Assembly: GCF_020520425.1 (NCBI RefSeq)
Contig: NC_079488.1
Span: 22,012,247 to 22,076,246, forward strand
Length of the DNA: 64,000 bases
Source: Spinacia oleracea
Taxonomy: Eukaryota; Streptophyta; Magnoliopsida; Caryophyllales; Amaranthaceae
Reading direction: 5' to 3'
The position numbers and the translations under genes are program-made. Shown in pieces: positions 12,420 to 22,962 of this stretch (its first letter is position 1; every line of letters starts with the position of its first letter). The notes under the pieces are model-generated. The model saw only the letters and a list, made by a program, of their open reading frames with translations. It had not been told where the DNA came from and made no database searches.

Positions 12420-13178
12420 TGAAGTGACGAATAGCCAATCTCTCAGTATCATTCAATTTCACAAACCTTAATCTGATCCTTCGATCCAAACCCTCAATTA
12501 AACCCTGCAAATTCAAACACCCGATTATATTATACTAAAAAATAGCGAAATGGGGAAATTTTTTCCCAAAATTATCATTCAATTTCGCAGACCTTAATCA
12601 ATCCTTTGATTCCAAACCCTCAATTAAACCCTGCAAATTCAAACACCCAATTATACTAAAAAAACAACGAAATGGAGAAATTATTTCCAAAATTATCATT
12701 CAATTTCACAAACCTTTTATCATTCAATTTCACATACCTTAATCAATCCTTCGATTCCAAACCCTCAATTAAACCCTGCAAATTCAAACACCCAATTATA
12801 CTAAAAAAACAACGAAATGGAGCAATTATTTCCAAAATCAGATTTATCATTTTGAATTTTTGTTCAAACATCAATCAAACAACCAAAATTCGAATAAAAT
12901 ATCAAGAAAAGAAATGATTGAATTAAAGAGAGAGAAAGAGGAAACCTGAATCTAGGTATTGGGGGTCAGATAAGGGCTTGAGAACTTCGGAAGATAGGTA
13001 ATCAATGGTGATTTCAATAGTAGGGGCATTTTCCTCGGATCTGAGTATCGAGGTGATTTTGAATGCCTTAAACCCTGATCCCAATTTTCCATAGCTGGAG
13101 TTCGCAGAGAAAACGAAGAGAGGGGAAAGAGAGCAGAGAAGCAGCGTAGTAGAAGAAGGGGGGACTGGGAGAGCTCAT
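12420..13178 (-). pseudogene. Broken two-exon gene of unknown product
   Basis: Reading the minus strand, exon-like sequence runs from about 13140 to 12946 and ends at a plausible donor (CAG|GTTTCC). One frame gives a protein-like stretch including FKAFKITSILRSEENAPTIE and DYLSSEVLKPLSDPQ, but neither nearby ATG (13178, or 13093 in MENWDQG) is in that frame. A second exon-like block (about 12516-12410) follows a TTTGCAG acceptor, reads EGLDRRIRLRFVKLNDTERL and ends at GTAAGT. The phases of the two blocks do not match. I do not recognise the family. It may be a pseudogene, or the sequence may carry a 1-base error near 13075. Confidence 0.4.
12447..12830. repeat. Three tandem copies of an exon-edge segment, about 130 bp
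   Basis: The segment TTCAATTTC(A/G)CA...CCTTAATC...AACCCTCAATTAAACCC plus TGCAAATTCAAACACCC occurs three times, at about 12453, 12577 and 12726. The first copy carries the minus-strand exon 2 acceptor described above, so the exon edge has been multiplied. Confidence 0.85.
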
Positions 13179-13639
13179 CCAACAAAACAAAATACGGAAG
13201 AAAAAAAAACATGAGGGGCCTAACAGACATTACCCTGTCTGTAAGGTAGAAGACAAAAAAAATCTGTGCATGAAAGTGGGGATATTATGGTAATTATACT
13301 ATTATAGGAATAGTAATCATAACTTCTTGCTTTTATAAGTGTTAGGATACGGAGTATGTATAATTGTGCGTCCCCCCCTCTAATAAATGTACTCGCACTT
13401 TACTTGCGAAATGTGAACTTTTATTACACTTTAAGTTTTCGTCGATACAAAGTTTTTCCATTCAACCATTACTCGTTTATGTATATCAGATAAATCCTCT
13501 TACAAAATAAAATAAAAAAAATTCATTAGTTTTATAGTTTGTGGCTTCGTTATGCTCTTACAGTCTTCTGAAGTATTTTAATTCTTAATACGGAGTATAA
13601 AAAGTTAAATTCTCTCCATGATTACTAACACAAGTGATG

Positions 13640-13870
13640 AATTGCTGCTCTGTCTATATCTTCCATGCATATTCAATTAACGGGTTTTCATGAAATGTCC
13701 CCGAAATTTCGCAAAATGCATCAAATACCCTCCAAATTTTCAAATGCATAAACTATCTCTACTTTTTCAGAGTTGCACCAAATACCCAAATTTTAGTCGG
13801 TTCATTAATTCGACGTTAGTCATAAACTTAATTTCCACCAATTACGCATGTTATTAAACTTAGGTTATGT
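13640..13870. repeat. Decayed TIR related to the long-TIR element at 53.6-55.0 kb
   Basis: The sequence AACGGGTTTTCATGAAATG followed by CCAAATACCC-type motifs resembles the terminal repeat at 53649-53780 (AAACGGATTTTTCATGAAATACC). No matching right end was found nearby, so this looks like a single-ended relic. Confidence 0.5.
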
Positions 13871-14111
13871 TTTGTTCGACTTATCTATCATATATTACTA
13901 AAACTGACACCATGAATGACACATGTCACTTCCTAGTGCAAAATTTCTCCGTCAAAAAACTATTTCCTAAAAAACATATCTACTGTTTTTTCCCTCCCCT
14001 TTTATATAAACTAGCTAGGAGTATTTATATAAAAAAAATATTAGATTATAGAAAATTGACAGTATTAGACGATTTTGGTAATATTTTAGTCAAATCGTCC
14101 TATCAATAATA

Positions 14112-14388
14112 CTCTATCCGTCCCAGATTACTTGTTACACTTTCTTCTTTTTGGTCCGTCCTAGATTATTGGTTACAATTATGAATGACCACACAATTAT
14201 TATCTTATTTCTCTCTTCCCAATATTTTTTTGTCCCCACACCCTCTCTCATTTAATTAAAAAAAAACACCCACTAACCCCTATCACAACTACCTTTTCAA
14301 TAAAATAACAATTGATAATCAAACAACCACTTATCACCTAAAACTTCGTGCAAAGATAAGTGTAACGAGTAATTCGGGACAGAGGGAG
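14112..14388. mobile_element. Stowaway-like MITE
   Basis: The terminal inverted repeats are CTCTATCCGTCCCAGATTAC on the left and GTAATTCGGGACAGAGGGAG-type on the right, matching the familiar CTCCCTCCGTCCC family. It is flanked on both sides by TA (14110-14111 and 14389-14390), the Tc1/mariner target duplication. Length is 277 bp and it is non-coding. Confidence 0.85.
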
Positions 14389-14746
14389 TAGAAAATATAT
14401 TTATTCAATATTTTTTGTCAATTTAACGTATTAAACATATCGAATATTTTGGTCAAATTATCATGTTTAACATATAAAATATATAATACATAGTAGGAAA
14501 ATTTGCATATTAAATGAATATTTTATAAAGGGATAAAAATTTTAGTTAAATATTTCATATAAACAGATGGTCAAATAATAAAATTTGAATATCCGTGCGT
14601 GCAAGAAACCTAATATAGTTTTGACTTATTTCAGAAAAAATAAGTTCAAATAAGTTCAGTTAAGTTCATATGACATAAGTTTAGAAAAAATAAGTTTGTT
14701 TTAAAGACGTTTTCACACAAAAATTAATTTATTTTCAAATAAATTC

Positions 14747-15352
14747 GGCAAATTTGTCAGGAAGCACCTTTTAAAATAGAGATTTTGCGAGAGACCACCT
14801 TTAGCCGGATTCCGGTGGTTGACTCTTTTTCCCGACATTGACTTGCACACAAGTCAACAACTACTTACAGTAATTCATTCAAAAATGCATATAAATACTC
14901 AAAATCTCAACACACCCATCAACCAAAATTCAACCAAATATATAATCAATCAAACTAGAAGGAGTTGAATGTCCCTAATTTCAACTTTTGACTTTGATAT
15001 TTATTTTTTTAGTTTTTCTGGGTGATCTATAAAATGAGTAAGAGGGTTTATGAAAAACTTACCCAGAAATTCAACGAAATTTGAGAAAGAAACCAAAAAA
15101 TTCAGATGAGCGGTGTTTAAGGGGAAATTAAAGGGAAGAATAATGAAAAAAACGATTTAAGTTTTTGTTTAAAAAAGTCACGTGCAAGTCACACGTAAAG
15201 TCAACGCCGGAAAAAAGAGTCAAATACCGGAATCTGGCTAAAGGTGGTCTCTCGCAAAAATATTTATAAATCGGGTTTCTTCTTGCAATTTATTTTTTAA
15301 AAGGTGATTTCTCAAATTCTCTATTTTAAAATGTGGTTTCTACATATTTGCC
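14747..15352. mobile_element. Mutator-type MITE with 9-bp TSD
   Basis: Ends are GGCAAATTTG... and ...CATATTTGCC. Inside them long imperfect inverted arms are recognisable, for example GCGAGAGACCACCTTTAGCC near 14787 and its reverse complement near 15240. The flanks are a perfect 9-bp direct repeat AATAAATTC (14738-14746 and 15353-15361), the duplication size of Mutator-like elements. No transposase is present. Element length is 606 bp. The right arm carries about 60 bp absent from the left. Confidence 0.88.
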
Positions 15353-15638
15353 AATAAATTCAGACAAAATAAATCCGATTTTACCTCTTTGCCCAACTAC
15401 CGTTTTAACTTTTAACCTTCTTCTCTTTCATAAAACACGAGTTTGATTAACATTTTTTTTTGAAGAGAACTAGAGGTCAAAACTTGAAAGCTTATCCTAG
15501 TTTCTTGGTTTTACAACCCGTGAAGTAACCGTGATCTTTCTTGAAATCAAAGTTCTGGGTATCACTCTCTTCATCTCTCATCTTTATTCCGCCGTTCACT
15601 CCGCCGGCAATTTCGCCGGAAAACTTTGTTAAACCATT

Positions 15639-18600
15639 ATGGCGCTAAAAACCGTTATCCCATTTCCCATTTTCGCGCCAATTCCAACCACCACCGTAAA
15701 AACCACCACTACAACGACAGAAGTTCGGTTTGCGCGGTGGAACAATGCCAACGCCGAGAAATTCGAGCAAAACCGCCGTACTCAGCAGCAAATTGAAGAT
15801 GACCTCCGCCGTTTTCGCCGCTTCGAATCCGCCCTCAACATTTCAGCCACTTACGATGCTGATTCCGCCGTCACCTCGCCGCGATCAACCACCAGAAACC
15901 CCAATTTCAAGTCTATCGGCACCCCTTCAATTCCGTCTCGCTCCTCGATTCCCGGCAAAAAATCGAAGTATTCAAAGCCCCAGCAAAGCCCTAACCCTAA
16001 TTCAGGCAATTCGTCCCACCCGGCCTTTCGGAAGGTGGCAAAACGGGTTAAAATCCCCGGAAATAACGAAAATGGGGCGGCGGGAGAAACGGACATCAGA
16101 GTTGGGGAAAATGGGGTGACGTATGCGATTCCAGGAGCTCCTTTCGAGTTCATGTATAGTTATACTGAGACGCCCAAGAACGTGAAGCCCATTGGTCTTA
16201 GGGAGCCCGCCGTTACGCCGTTTGGCCCGGGGACGATGCCCCGCCCTTGGACGGGCCGGAAGCCATTGCCCGGGAGTAAGAAGGAGATGCCACAGTTTGA
16301 CTCATTTCGAGTGCCCCCACCTGGGAAGAAGGGAGTGAAGCCCGTTCAGAAGCCCGGCCCATATCTTCCAGGTTCTGGCCCGAAGTACGTGATTTCCAGG
16401 GAGGAGGTGTTGGGGGGGCCACTGACGGCGGATGAGGTTAAGGACTTGGTGGAAGGCTGTAAGAAGACTAGCAGGCAGCTTAATATGGGTAAGGAGTGTT
16501 ATTTTTTCTTTTTTAATTCTATGTTTGTGTTTATATGTGTTTTTATTGCTTATCTTAAGCATGTATTGAGAATTTAGAAGTGTGAAAGTTGGTTTAGCCC
16601 TTTGATAGAGTTGTATTTGGTCAATGCAAAACCAAATTGACAATGGTGAAGTATAGGAAAAAAGAAGCAAGAATCCTGTATTTTGCATATATACTGGATG
16701 AATGGGGTTGTTTGTTTTAATTAAAATGTGATGAAACGAGTGATGTTTGTATTTGTATGGAGGATTCTGCGGAAATGGAACTTTTAGTCCTCATTTCACG
16801 ATCATTGCTATTTTTGGTAAGCAAGTGATGACTGAATGAAATGGATAAGGGAAGGTTTAGCTCTTGGCATTGAGGATCAGTCTTTTCAAGTTTCCACTAG
16901 TTGTGGGAAACCTCTATTTAGGGTTGTATTTGACTTTGCCGGCTAGAGACTATCCCACTAGGGATTAGGGTCATTGAGTATCAGTCCTGAAGAAACAATT
17001 GCATCTAAATTTTTTCATTTGGGAATGTAAAATTTTGGCATTGTATCATGACCTATGTTCTTGTATTGATGCTTTTATTCTGTTGGAAGTGTGAATTCAA
17101 TGTGGTAGATTAGTAAGAAACAATTGCATCTAATACTGTATGACTAGGAATCAACCATTATGATCTAATTGAACGGAGTTGTCAACAAGTGCCGAGTTGT
17201 TAATCTGTCATAGAACCTCTTTTGTTAAACTATGTAATATCCTCCAATGTGGGTTTGGACTTTGGAGTAAAGTAGCCACTATAATTGAAATTAAAGTGGG
17301 TAATGTTTGGGTCTTCCTTTCTGAATTAAGTTTAGCCTGTTTTTTGTAGGCAGAGATGGTTTGACACACAACATGTTGGACAACATCCATGCTCATTGGA
17401 AGCGGCGGAGGGTTTGTAAGATAAAATGTAAAGGTGTTTGTACTGTAGATATGGATAATGTGTGCCAACAACTAGAGGTTTGTGTTTATCATGCTTAGTT
17501 TTTTTGAGAATATGAGATGAATTTGTTTTCAAAACTGCTCACTTTCCTAGTTGTTTTCTGGTATAGCTCATACAAGCCAAATGACAAATTAAAATGTGCA
17601 TAGCAAGTTAGCAACTTGTAACTTCAAAGTTCTGAGCTTTAGAACTTTAAGGAGAAGACTAACAATGGTTGGCTAGTTCATATGTTGTATGCGAGCTTGC
17701 ATCACGAAGTTATGTACTATTGTTTTAATAGTTGATTTTATTTCTCCGCAACCAGAGATAAACGAACACATACTTATGTTGGTCTTGTTGATCAATTTTT
17801 TTTGAAAATCATGCTACGTGTCCTTGTATTTGTACTCAGGGGCGTTTCTCCAATATGCCGAAGATAAGCTGTTGTTGAACAAAGTAATTACATCATTATT
17901 CACTACCCGACATGATTTTCTCGAGGACTTTGTCATTTTAAGTTTCATATGTTACAGGAAAGGACTGGAGGCAAAATTATATACCACCGAGGAGGCACTG
18001 TATACCTTTTCCGTGGTAGAAACTACAATTTTAAAACCCGGCCTCGCTTTCCTCTTATGCTGTGGAAACCTGTTACACCGGTGTACCCCAGACTTGTCGA
18101 ACGTGTTCCAGAAGGTTTGACGTTGGATACGGCTAATGATATGCGAAAAAGGGGACGTGAATTAATACCAATATGCAAGCTTGGTATGTTTGTGTTTCTG
18201 TACCGGGGATTGGTATGTTTGTGTTGCTGTGGTAGGTTCATTTCTTCATGAATGATGAGAATATATTTGTTTGCTGTTTTGCAATATAGGAAAAAATAAC
18301 GTATATGCCGGCTTAGCAAAAAATGTAAGGGAGGCATTTGAAGCATGTGAGTTGGTTAGAATTAACTGTCAAGGAATGAACCCTAGTGACTGCCGTAAAA
18401 TTGGCGCTAAACTCAAGGTCTGCTTTTATCTTGTTTTTATAGTTTCAAGTATTCTTGATGTGTGCTCTTCTTCTTTGGGTTAATGGAACCCTTCTCTTCT
18501 TCTGTGCTTTTAGGATATTGTCCCATGCGTTTTGATCTCATTTGAAAACGAACACATACTTATGTGGAGAGGAATAGACTGGAAGTCATCTCTTCTACTA

Positions 18601-19687
18601 CCTGAAGATGGTGCAAATGGTGACGGAAGTTCTGAAACTGACAGTGCTTCATCATCTTCTAGCTCATGTATTGACCTTTCCTTGGATTCCGAGGATGAAG
18701 AAGACTCCCCATGTTCCTCAAATATATCAAATCAGGAACTAAATGTAGAAATCTCCAATCTAAGTAAAGGTTTGACAGATGAAACTGTACTGGAGGATAA
18801 ATTCTCTATGAAGGAAGAAGATGCATCATTGGAGGTGGTCAACGTAGTTATTCCATCACAGACAAATGGTTTAGGAAATGAAATAGAATCAAACTCAAAT
18901 GATCTTTCTGGTGATGTCATTGATTCTGGTGCTGGTTCATTAGATGAGGAAACCAGGATAGTTGACACTGAGGATGGAGAGGCGGCACACAGTGATGTGT
19001 TTATAAACACATCACCAGGGTACGCTGGTAATTTCGCATCACATAAACACGCCATTTTTCTTATTTTATATACCATTGTTCTATTTTTATACCATTGTTG
19101 TTATTTTATATACCATTTTATATACTATTGAAAATTCAATGCATTTACAAAATTGCCATTGTTATGTATTTGACAATACATAACCATTATGGTTTTTTAC
19201 TTCCTCAGTTGACACTTCTGGTGATTCGGCAGTTCTCAAGGAAACGCAAGGCGTGTCAGAGACCTCAGCAAACGGTCATTCTGCATTGTCTTCTTCCCCA
19301 TGCACAGAAGGTGTACTGTACCTCTTAAGACAAGCTGTAGAAAGTGGAAGAGCTGTGATACTTGATGAAAGTTCCTTAGATGCAGACATGGTTTATGAAA
19401 GATCAGTTGCCTTTGCCCGGGAAGCCCCACCCGGACCCATTTTTACACACGGGCCACGTAAGGTGGCCGTTCAGAAAAGTGAAAACCCAGAATCTGGGGA
19501 ATCAGAAGCTGATGAAGAAGCAGTACTACTACCAGTTGCAGGGCCTGTTAAGAAATCAAATGAAAAGAAGTCAAAGGAAAGGAAGAGCTCTATAACTTAC
19601 AAGGAAAGGGATTTTGAACAAGAGTTTTTGGGTCTAGTTCCACAGGGAAGTCTGAAAATAGATGAGCTTGCTAAGTTGTTGACTTAA
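15639..19687 (+). CDS. CAF1: CRS2-associated factor, chloroplast group II intron splicing (CAF1-like)
   Basis: Six exons join to 774 codons plus stop: 15639-16488, 17350-17477, 17958-18183, 18290-18417, 18514-19027 and 19209-19687. All junctions are GT-AG and keep phase. The N-terminus (about 1-60) is rich in Ser/Thr and basic residues, like a chloroplast transit peptide. A Pro/Gly-rich part ([18 protein letters not shown]) precedes two CRM RNA-binding domains, roughly residues 258-354 (YLFRGRNYN near 342-350) and 376-470 (ending [11 protein letters not shown]). A Ser/Glu-rich acidic tail follows, then a conserved-looking segment with [23 protein letters not shown] proteins bind CRS2, a peptidyl-tRNA hydrolase relative, and assist splicing of subsets of plastid group II introns. 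The tandem CRM architecture makes the family assignment strong. CAF1 rather than CAF2 is inferred from the long C-terminus. The start is the first ATG in frame after a CT-rich leader. Confidence 0.85.
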
Positions 19688-20054
19688 TAAGTTAATATGG
19701 TATGTGATTAAATAATTCTTGTATGACTACAATTGCAGATCATTGTAATTTTTGTTGGAAATGGCATCTGCATTACCTTGTTCGTATATCCTTCTATGAT
19801 CATCGTTCAACATAATCTCTGATACTTCGCATACTCGAATGACACAACTGCTACAGAAACAACGAACTTGTGTAAAAATATGCCACAAATCCGGAGTAAA
19901 AGTTAGCTTAAAATGTTAATAAGTTATCCGATATATGTAAAAATTATCTATTTTTAGTGATAAAATTTTTTCATTTAAAAATTATTCATTCAAAGTCACT
20001 AATAATGTACAATATTAATCATTACATCAATTTTTATTTTCATAACATAAAAAG

Positions 20055-20225
20055 CAGTAGCGGATTCGGAAATTCGAGATAGTGGGGTTACTCTTTAGAA
20101 ATTGATGAAACTTTCACTAAAATTATGTATTTTTAAAAAAAATTTGAAAATTTAACTATAGAAAACAAAAACAAAAAAATCAAGTGGGGTCAAGGACCCC
20201 CTCAACCCCCGTGGTTCCGCCATTG
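20055..20225. mobile_element. hAT-type MITE with 8-bp TSD
   Basis: Termini are CAGTAGCGGATTC and ...GGTTCCGCCATTG, imperfect inverted repeats. The flanks are perfect 8-bp direct repeats ATAAAAAG (20047-20054 and 20226-20233), as made by hAT transposases. Length is 171 bp and it is non-coding. Confidence 0.8.
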
Positions 20226-20289
20226 ATAAAAAGTAAATCAAAACACATTAAAAGTAATAAGAAAACTGGATAAAAGTTATCATGGTTGT

Positions 20290-22290
20290 TGTTTTGTACA
20301 TCTTGTACGTACAACACCTTTTGAAGATACACAGCTTCTGATTGTCTCACATAAATACTCGTAATAAGTAGGAAGATCTTCAATTTTTCCTTGGGGTGTA
20401 AAATTCATTTGAATACAATTTTATTTTACATTATTATACTTCTCTTGTTTTGCATATATTCCCAATACGTACAACAATTCAGCGTAATAAGTTTTTATTT
20501 ACGACAACAAAAGGAATTTCATTTATCCAACATAAAGGATGACGAATTCCTACGTTTATTTTCTTAAATTTTACTTAAACATATTGTACGCAAATTATAT
20601 CATGAACACAAGCAATAAGCCAATAAGTGATATTGTGGCTTTGAAAACGCGTTTATAATTTACAAGTCATTGAGAAGTAGGTGCCACATGAACAATCTTT
20701 TACAACAATTTTTTTCCCTGAAGCAGAGTTTCCAAATGGAAAATTTGATTTTGATAATCCTACCTTTTACCGATTTACTTTTAATAATCTAACATTTCGA
20801 TTATTATTTAATAATCCATACTTTATAACCCATTCTCTTTCCTTGCACCCAAATGACTTACAACCGACAAAACAAGTGAACGCCTTTATTTTATTTTAAA
20901 AAAGAAAAACCTATCCATCCTTCCTACCAAATCTCCCTCTCGTCCATCAATGGTTGGATTATCATAATAGTGGTTTGTGTCAATTACTTCATATTCATCA
21001 ACACTCTTCCTCTTTATGATTGGAATTCGACATTTCAGATGGATTTTCTTTTCTGTGGGAAGGCTTGAAATACCAATACTCGGCGGTTTGTCTATACTAA
21101 TTTATCGTCTCAAGTTTTCTGCTAATTTAGTTGGTTTTAAATTTGTTTTAGTCTTGGGGTACGTCATTCATTGATAATTACGAGCAGAGGGAAGAGGAGC
21201 GAGAAACGAACCCGGATACCATAAATCATCTCAAAATCTAACACAAAAACCCATCAATTAAACTTAAAATCGGGTCTCTGAAAATTGATAGGAGAATAGA
21301 TCTAAATCAAGCAGTACCAAACGAATTTCTGCAGTTTTTTGGGCGTAATTGATGTTACGAAAGAAATAGATGATTAGATGGACAGGGGAAACAGGGAAGG
21401 CTAATAAATTAAAGATTTTAAAAAGTTAAAAATTATAACGAATGATCATCTGCCACGTGGAATAGTTTCCATGTTGTACCGGCTCTTTTACCGATTGGGT
21501 GTAATAAAAGTGAATGAGGTACAAAGCTTGGATTATTAAATAATAGAAAAGTTGGATTATTAGTAGAAAATCGGTGAAAGGTTCGGTTATTAGAAATAAT
21601 TTTTTCGTTTCCAAATAAGCAGTTTTTTTTTCCTATGATAGAATTCTTATCTCGTCAAACCAACAGATGGATCATATATACTTCACTAAATAGTCTCCTC
21701 AACAATACACCGACTGGATGTTGAGCGTCTAAATGTTTCTTCTATATACTACTTAGGTAATGGTGCTAAAAATCAAAAGACCAGATCTTGATGAAGTTGC
21801 TTAGAGTAGCTATGCTTTCATCCTCCAATTGCTTCTGTTTTTCATGTTCCACTGAAAGAAGAGGATTTGGGTAAGCAATCATGCTAAAAAAATTTGTTGT
21901 TTGTGCTAAGTGAGTTAGCATATGTTTTGCAATGTCGTTACGGGGAAGCTAATAATTTGTAAAATAAAATGAGAAAAAACTAATGTCATTCTGCTTAAAC
22001 TCTGATTTTCATTTATCAATGATACAGAAATACGAATAAATTTTGTTGAATGTTGAGAAAAAAATAAAATGTTTATAACCAAAAAAGCTAATGAGTTAGT
22101 AACTATAAAAGTGGACGATGTATAAGTATAACAAGGAATAAATAGCATGACTACTGCTATACATACCCTCTCCCTCTCCCTCTCCCCTCCAAATTAAAAA
22201 AAAGGAAAAGACATAATTACTACATTTTTTTGTTGTCTCCCTTCTATGCTCTACAATCACTACCTGGCCAACCTCACACTCATTTTAGTT
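20290..22290. repeat. Segmental duplication, copy 1
   Basis: Successive blocks here recur in the same order and orientation in copy 2 (22435-22511 plus 46480-50605). Examples are CAGCTTCTGATTGTCTCACA (about 20330 and 22487), AACGCGTTTATAATTTACAA (about 20646 and 49402) and GTGGACGATGTATAA (about 22111 and 50430). The copy holds no intact gene but includes a decayed duplicate of the last exon of the cwf18 gene at 21796-21851. Confidence 0.85.
21796..21851 (-). pseudogene. Decayed duplicate of the terminal exon of CCDC12/cwf18
   Basis: The minus strand reads TTTCAG then TGGAACATGAAAAACAGAAG, nearly the same as the true exon at 49711-49656, including the acceptor. The translation LEHEKQKQLEDESIAT matches LEHEKQRQLEDGSIAA, but the stop codon position is lost and the frame runs on into non-homologous sequence. 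No other exon of the gene is present in this copy. Confidence 0.8.
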
Positions 22291-22511
22291 GTTGTTTGAG
22301 GCTAATTGATTAAGTGATGTTGATGATCTTTGAGTACGGAAGAGGAGTGGCTTTTGTGTGAAATTCTTCTTGTTTTATTGGCTATATTCAATTTCCATGC
22401 TTTACAATGCTCCATATTTATAGTAACACGATGTTGGTTGTTTCCACCAATACAATACAATGTTGGAAGATCTTTCGAAGATATACAGCTTCTGATTGTC
22501 TCACATAAATT

Positions 22512-22864
22512 TGATATGGGCTGTTATATGGATATGGGCTGTTGCATATGGACTTACCATGTGGAAGCCATTTTAAGAATTTTTGTCTTAAGTATTTTTG
22601 CATTATGTTTTGGCGGGAAAAGTTGTTAGAACAACTCCCTTGTTTTTAGGAGATTCAGTTGTAAGTTTGTTGCTGTCCACACTAATGAGTCAGCTATTTA
22701 AACAAACTATTACATTGTATTTGGAAAATTAATCAAATACATAATTCTCCTTCTCTCTCTAATTCTCTCCTTCTTTCTTTCTACGCAAGTCTCTTTCTCC
22801 TTCTTCTCTCATCTATTTCTAAAACGGACAGCCATTGCTGGAGAGCTTGAGAGCTCCCATATCA
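22512..22864 (+). repeat. 5' LTR of the gypsy element
   Basis: TG...CA termini. Matches 44720-44970 plus 46379-46479 with few differences. Contains the direct repeat TGATATGGGCTGTT / GATATGGGCTGTTGC at its start and a CT-rich 3' half. Confidence 0.9.
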
Positions 22865-22880
22865 TTGGTACAGAGTCAAC
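22865..22880 (+). other. Primer binding site (initiator-tRNA-Met-like, imperfect)
   Basis: TTGGTACAGAGTCAAC directly follows the 5' LTR. It resembles the tRNA-iMet complement TGGTATCAGAGC with a deletion and a mismatch. Confidence 0.55.
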
Positions 22881-22962
22881 CGTTGCTCATCTCTGTAGAT
22901 TTCCTTCAATTCCATTTGCTCCAACATCACACTCTAGCTCCTGCTGCAACTCGAAGAAGAGT

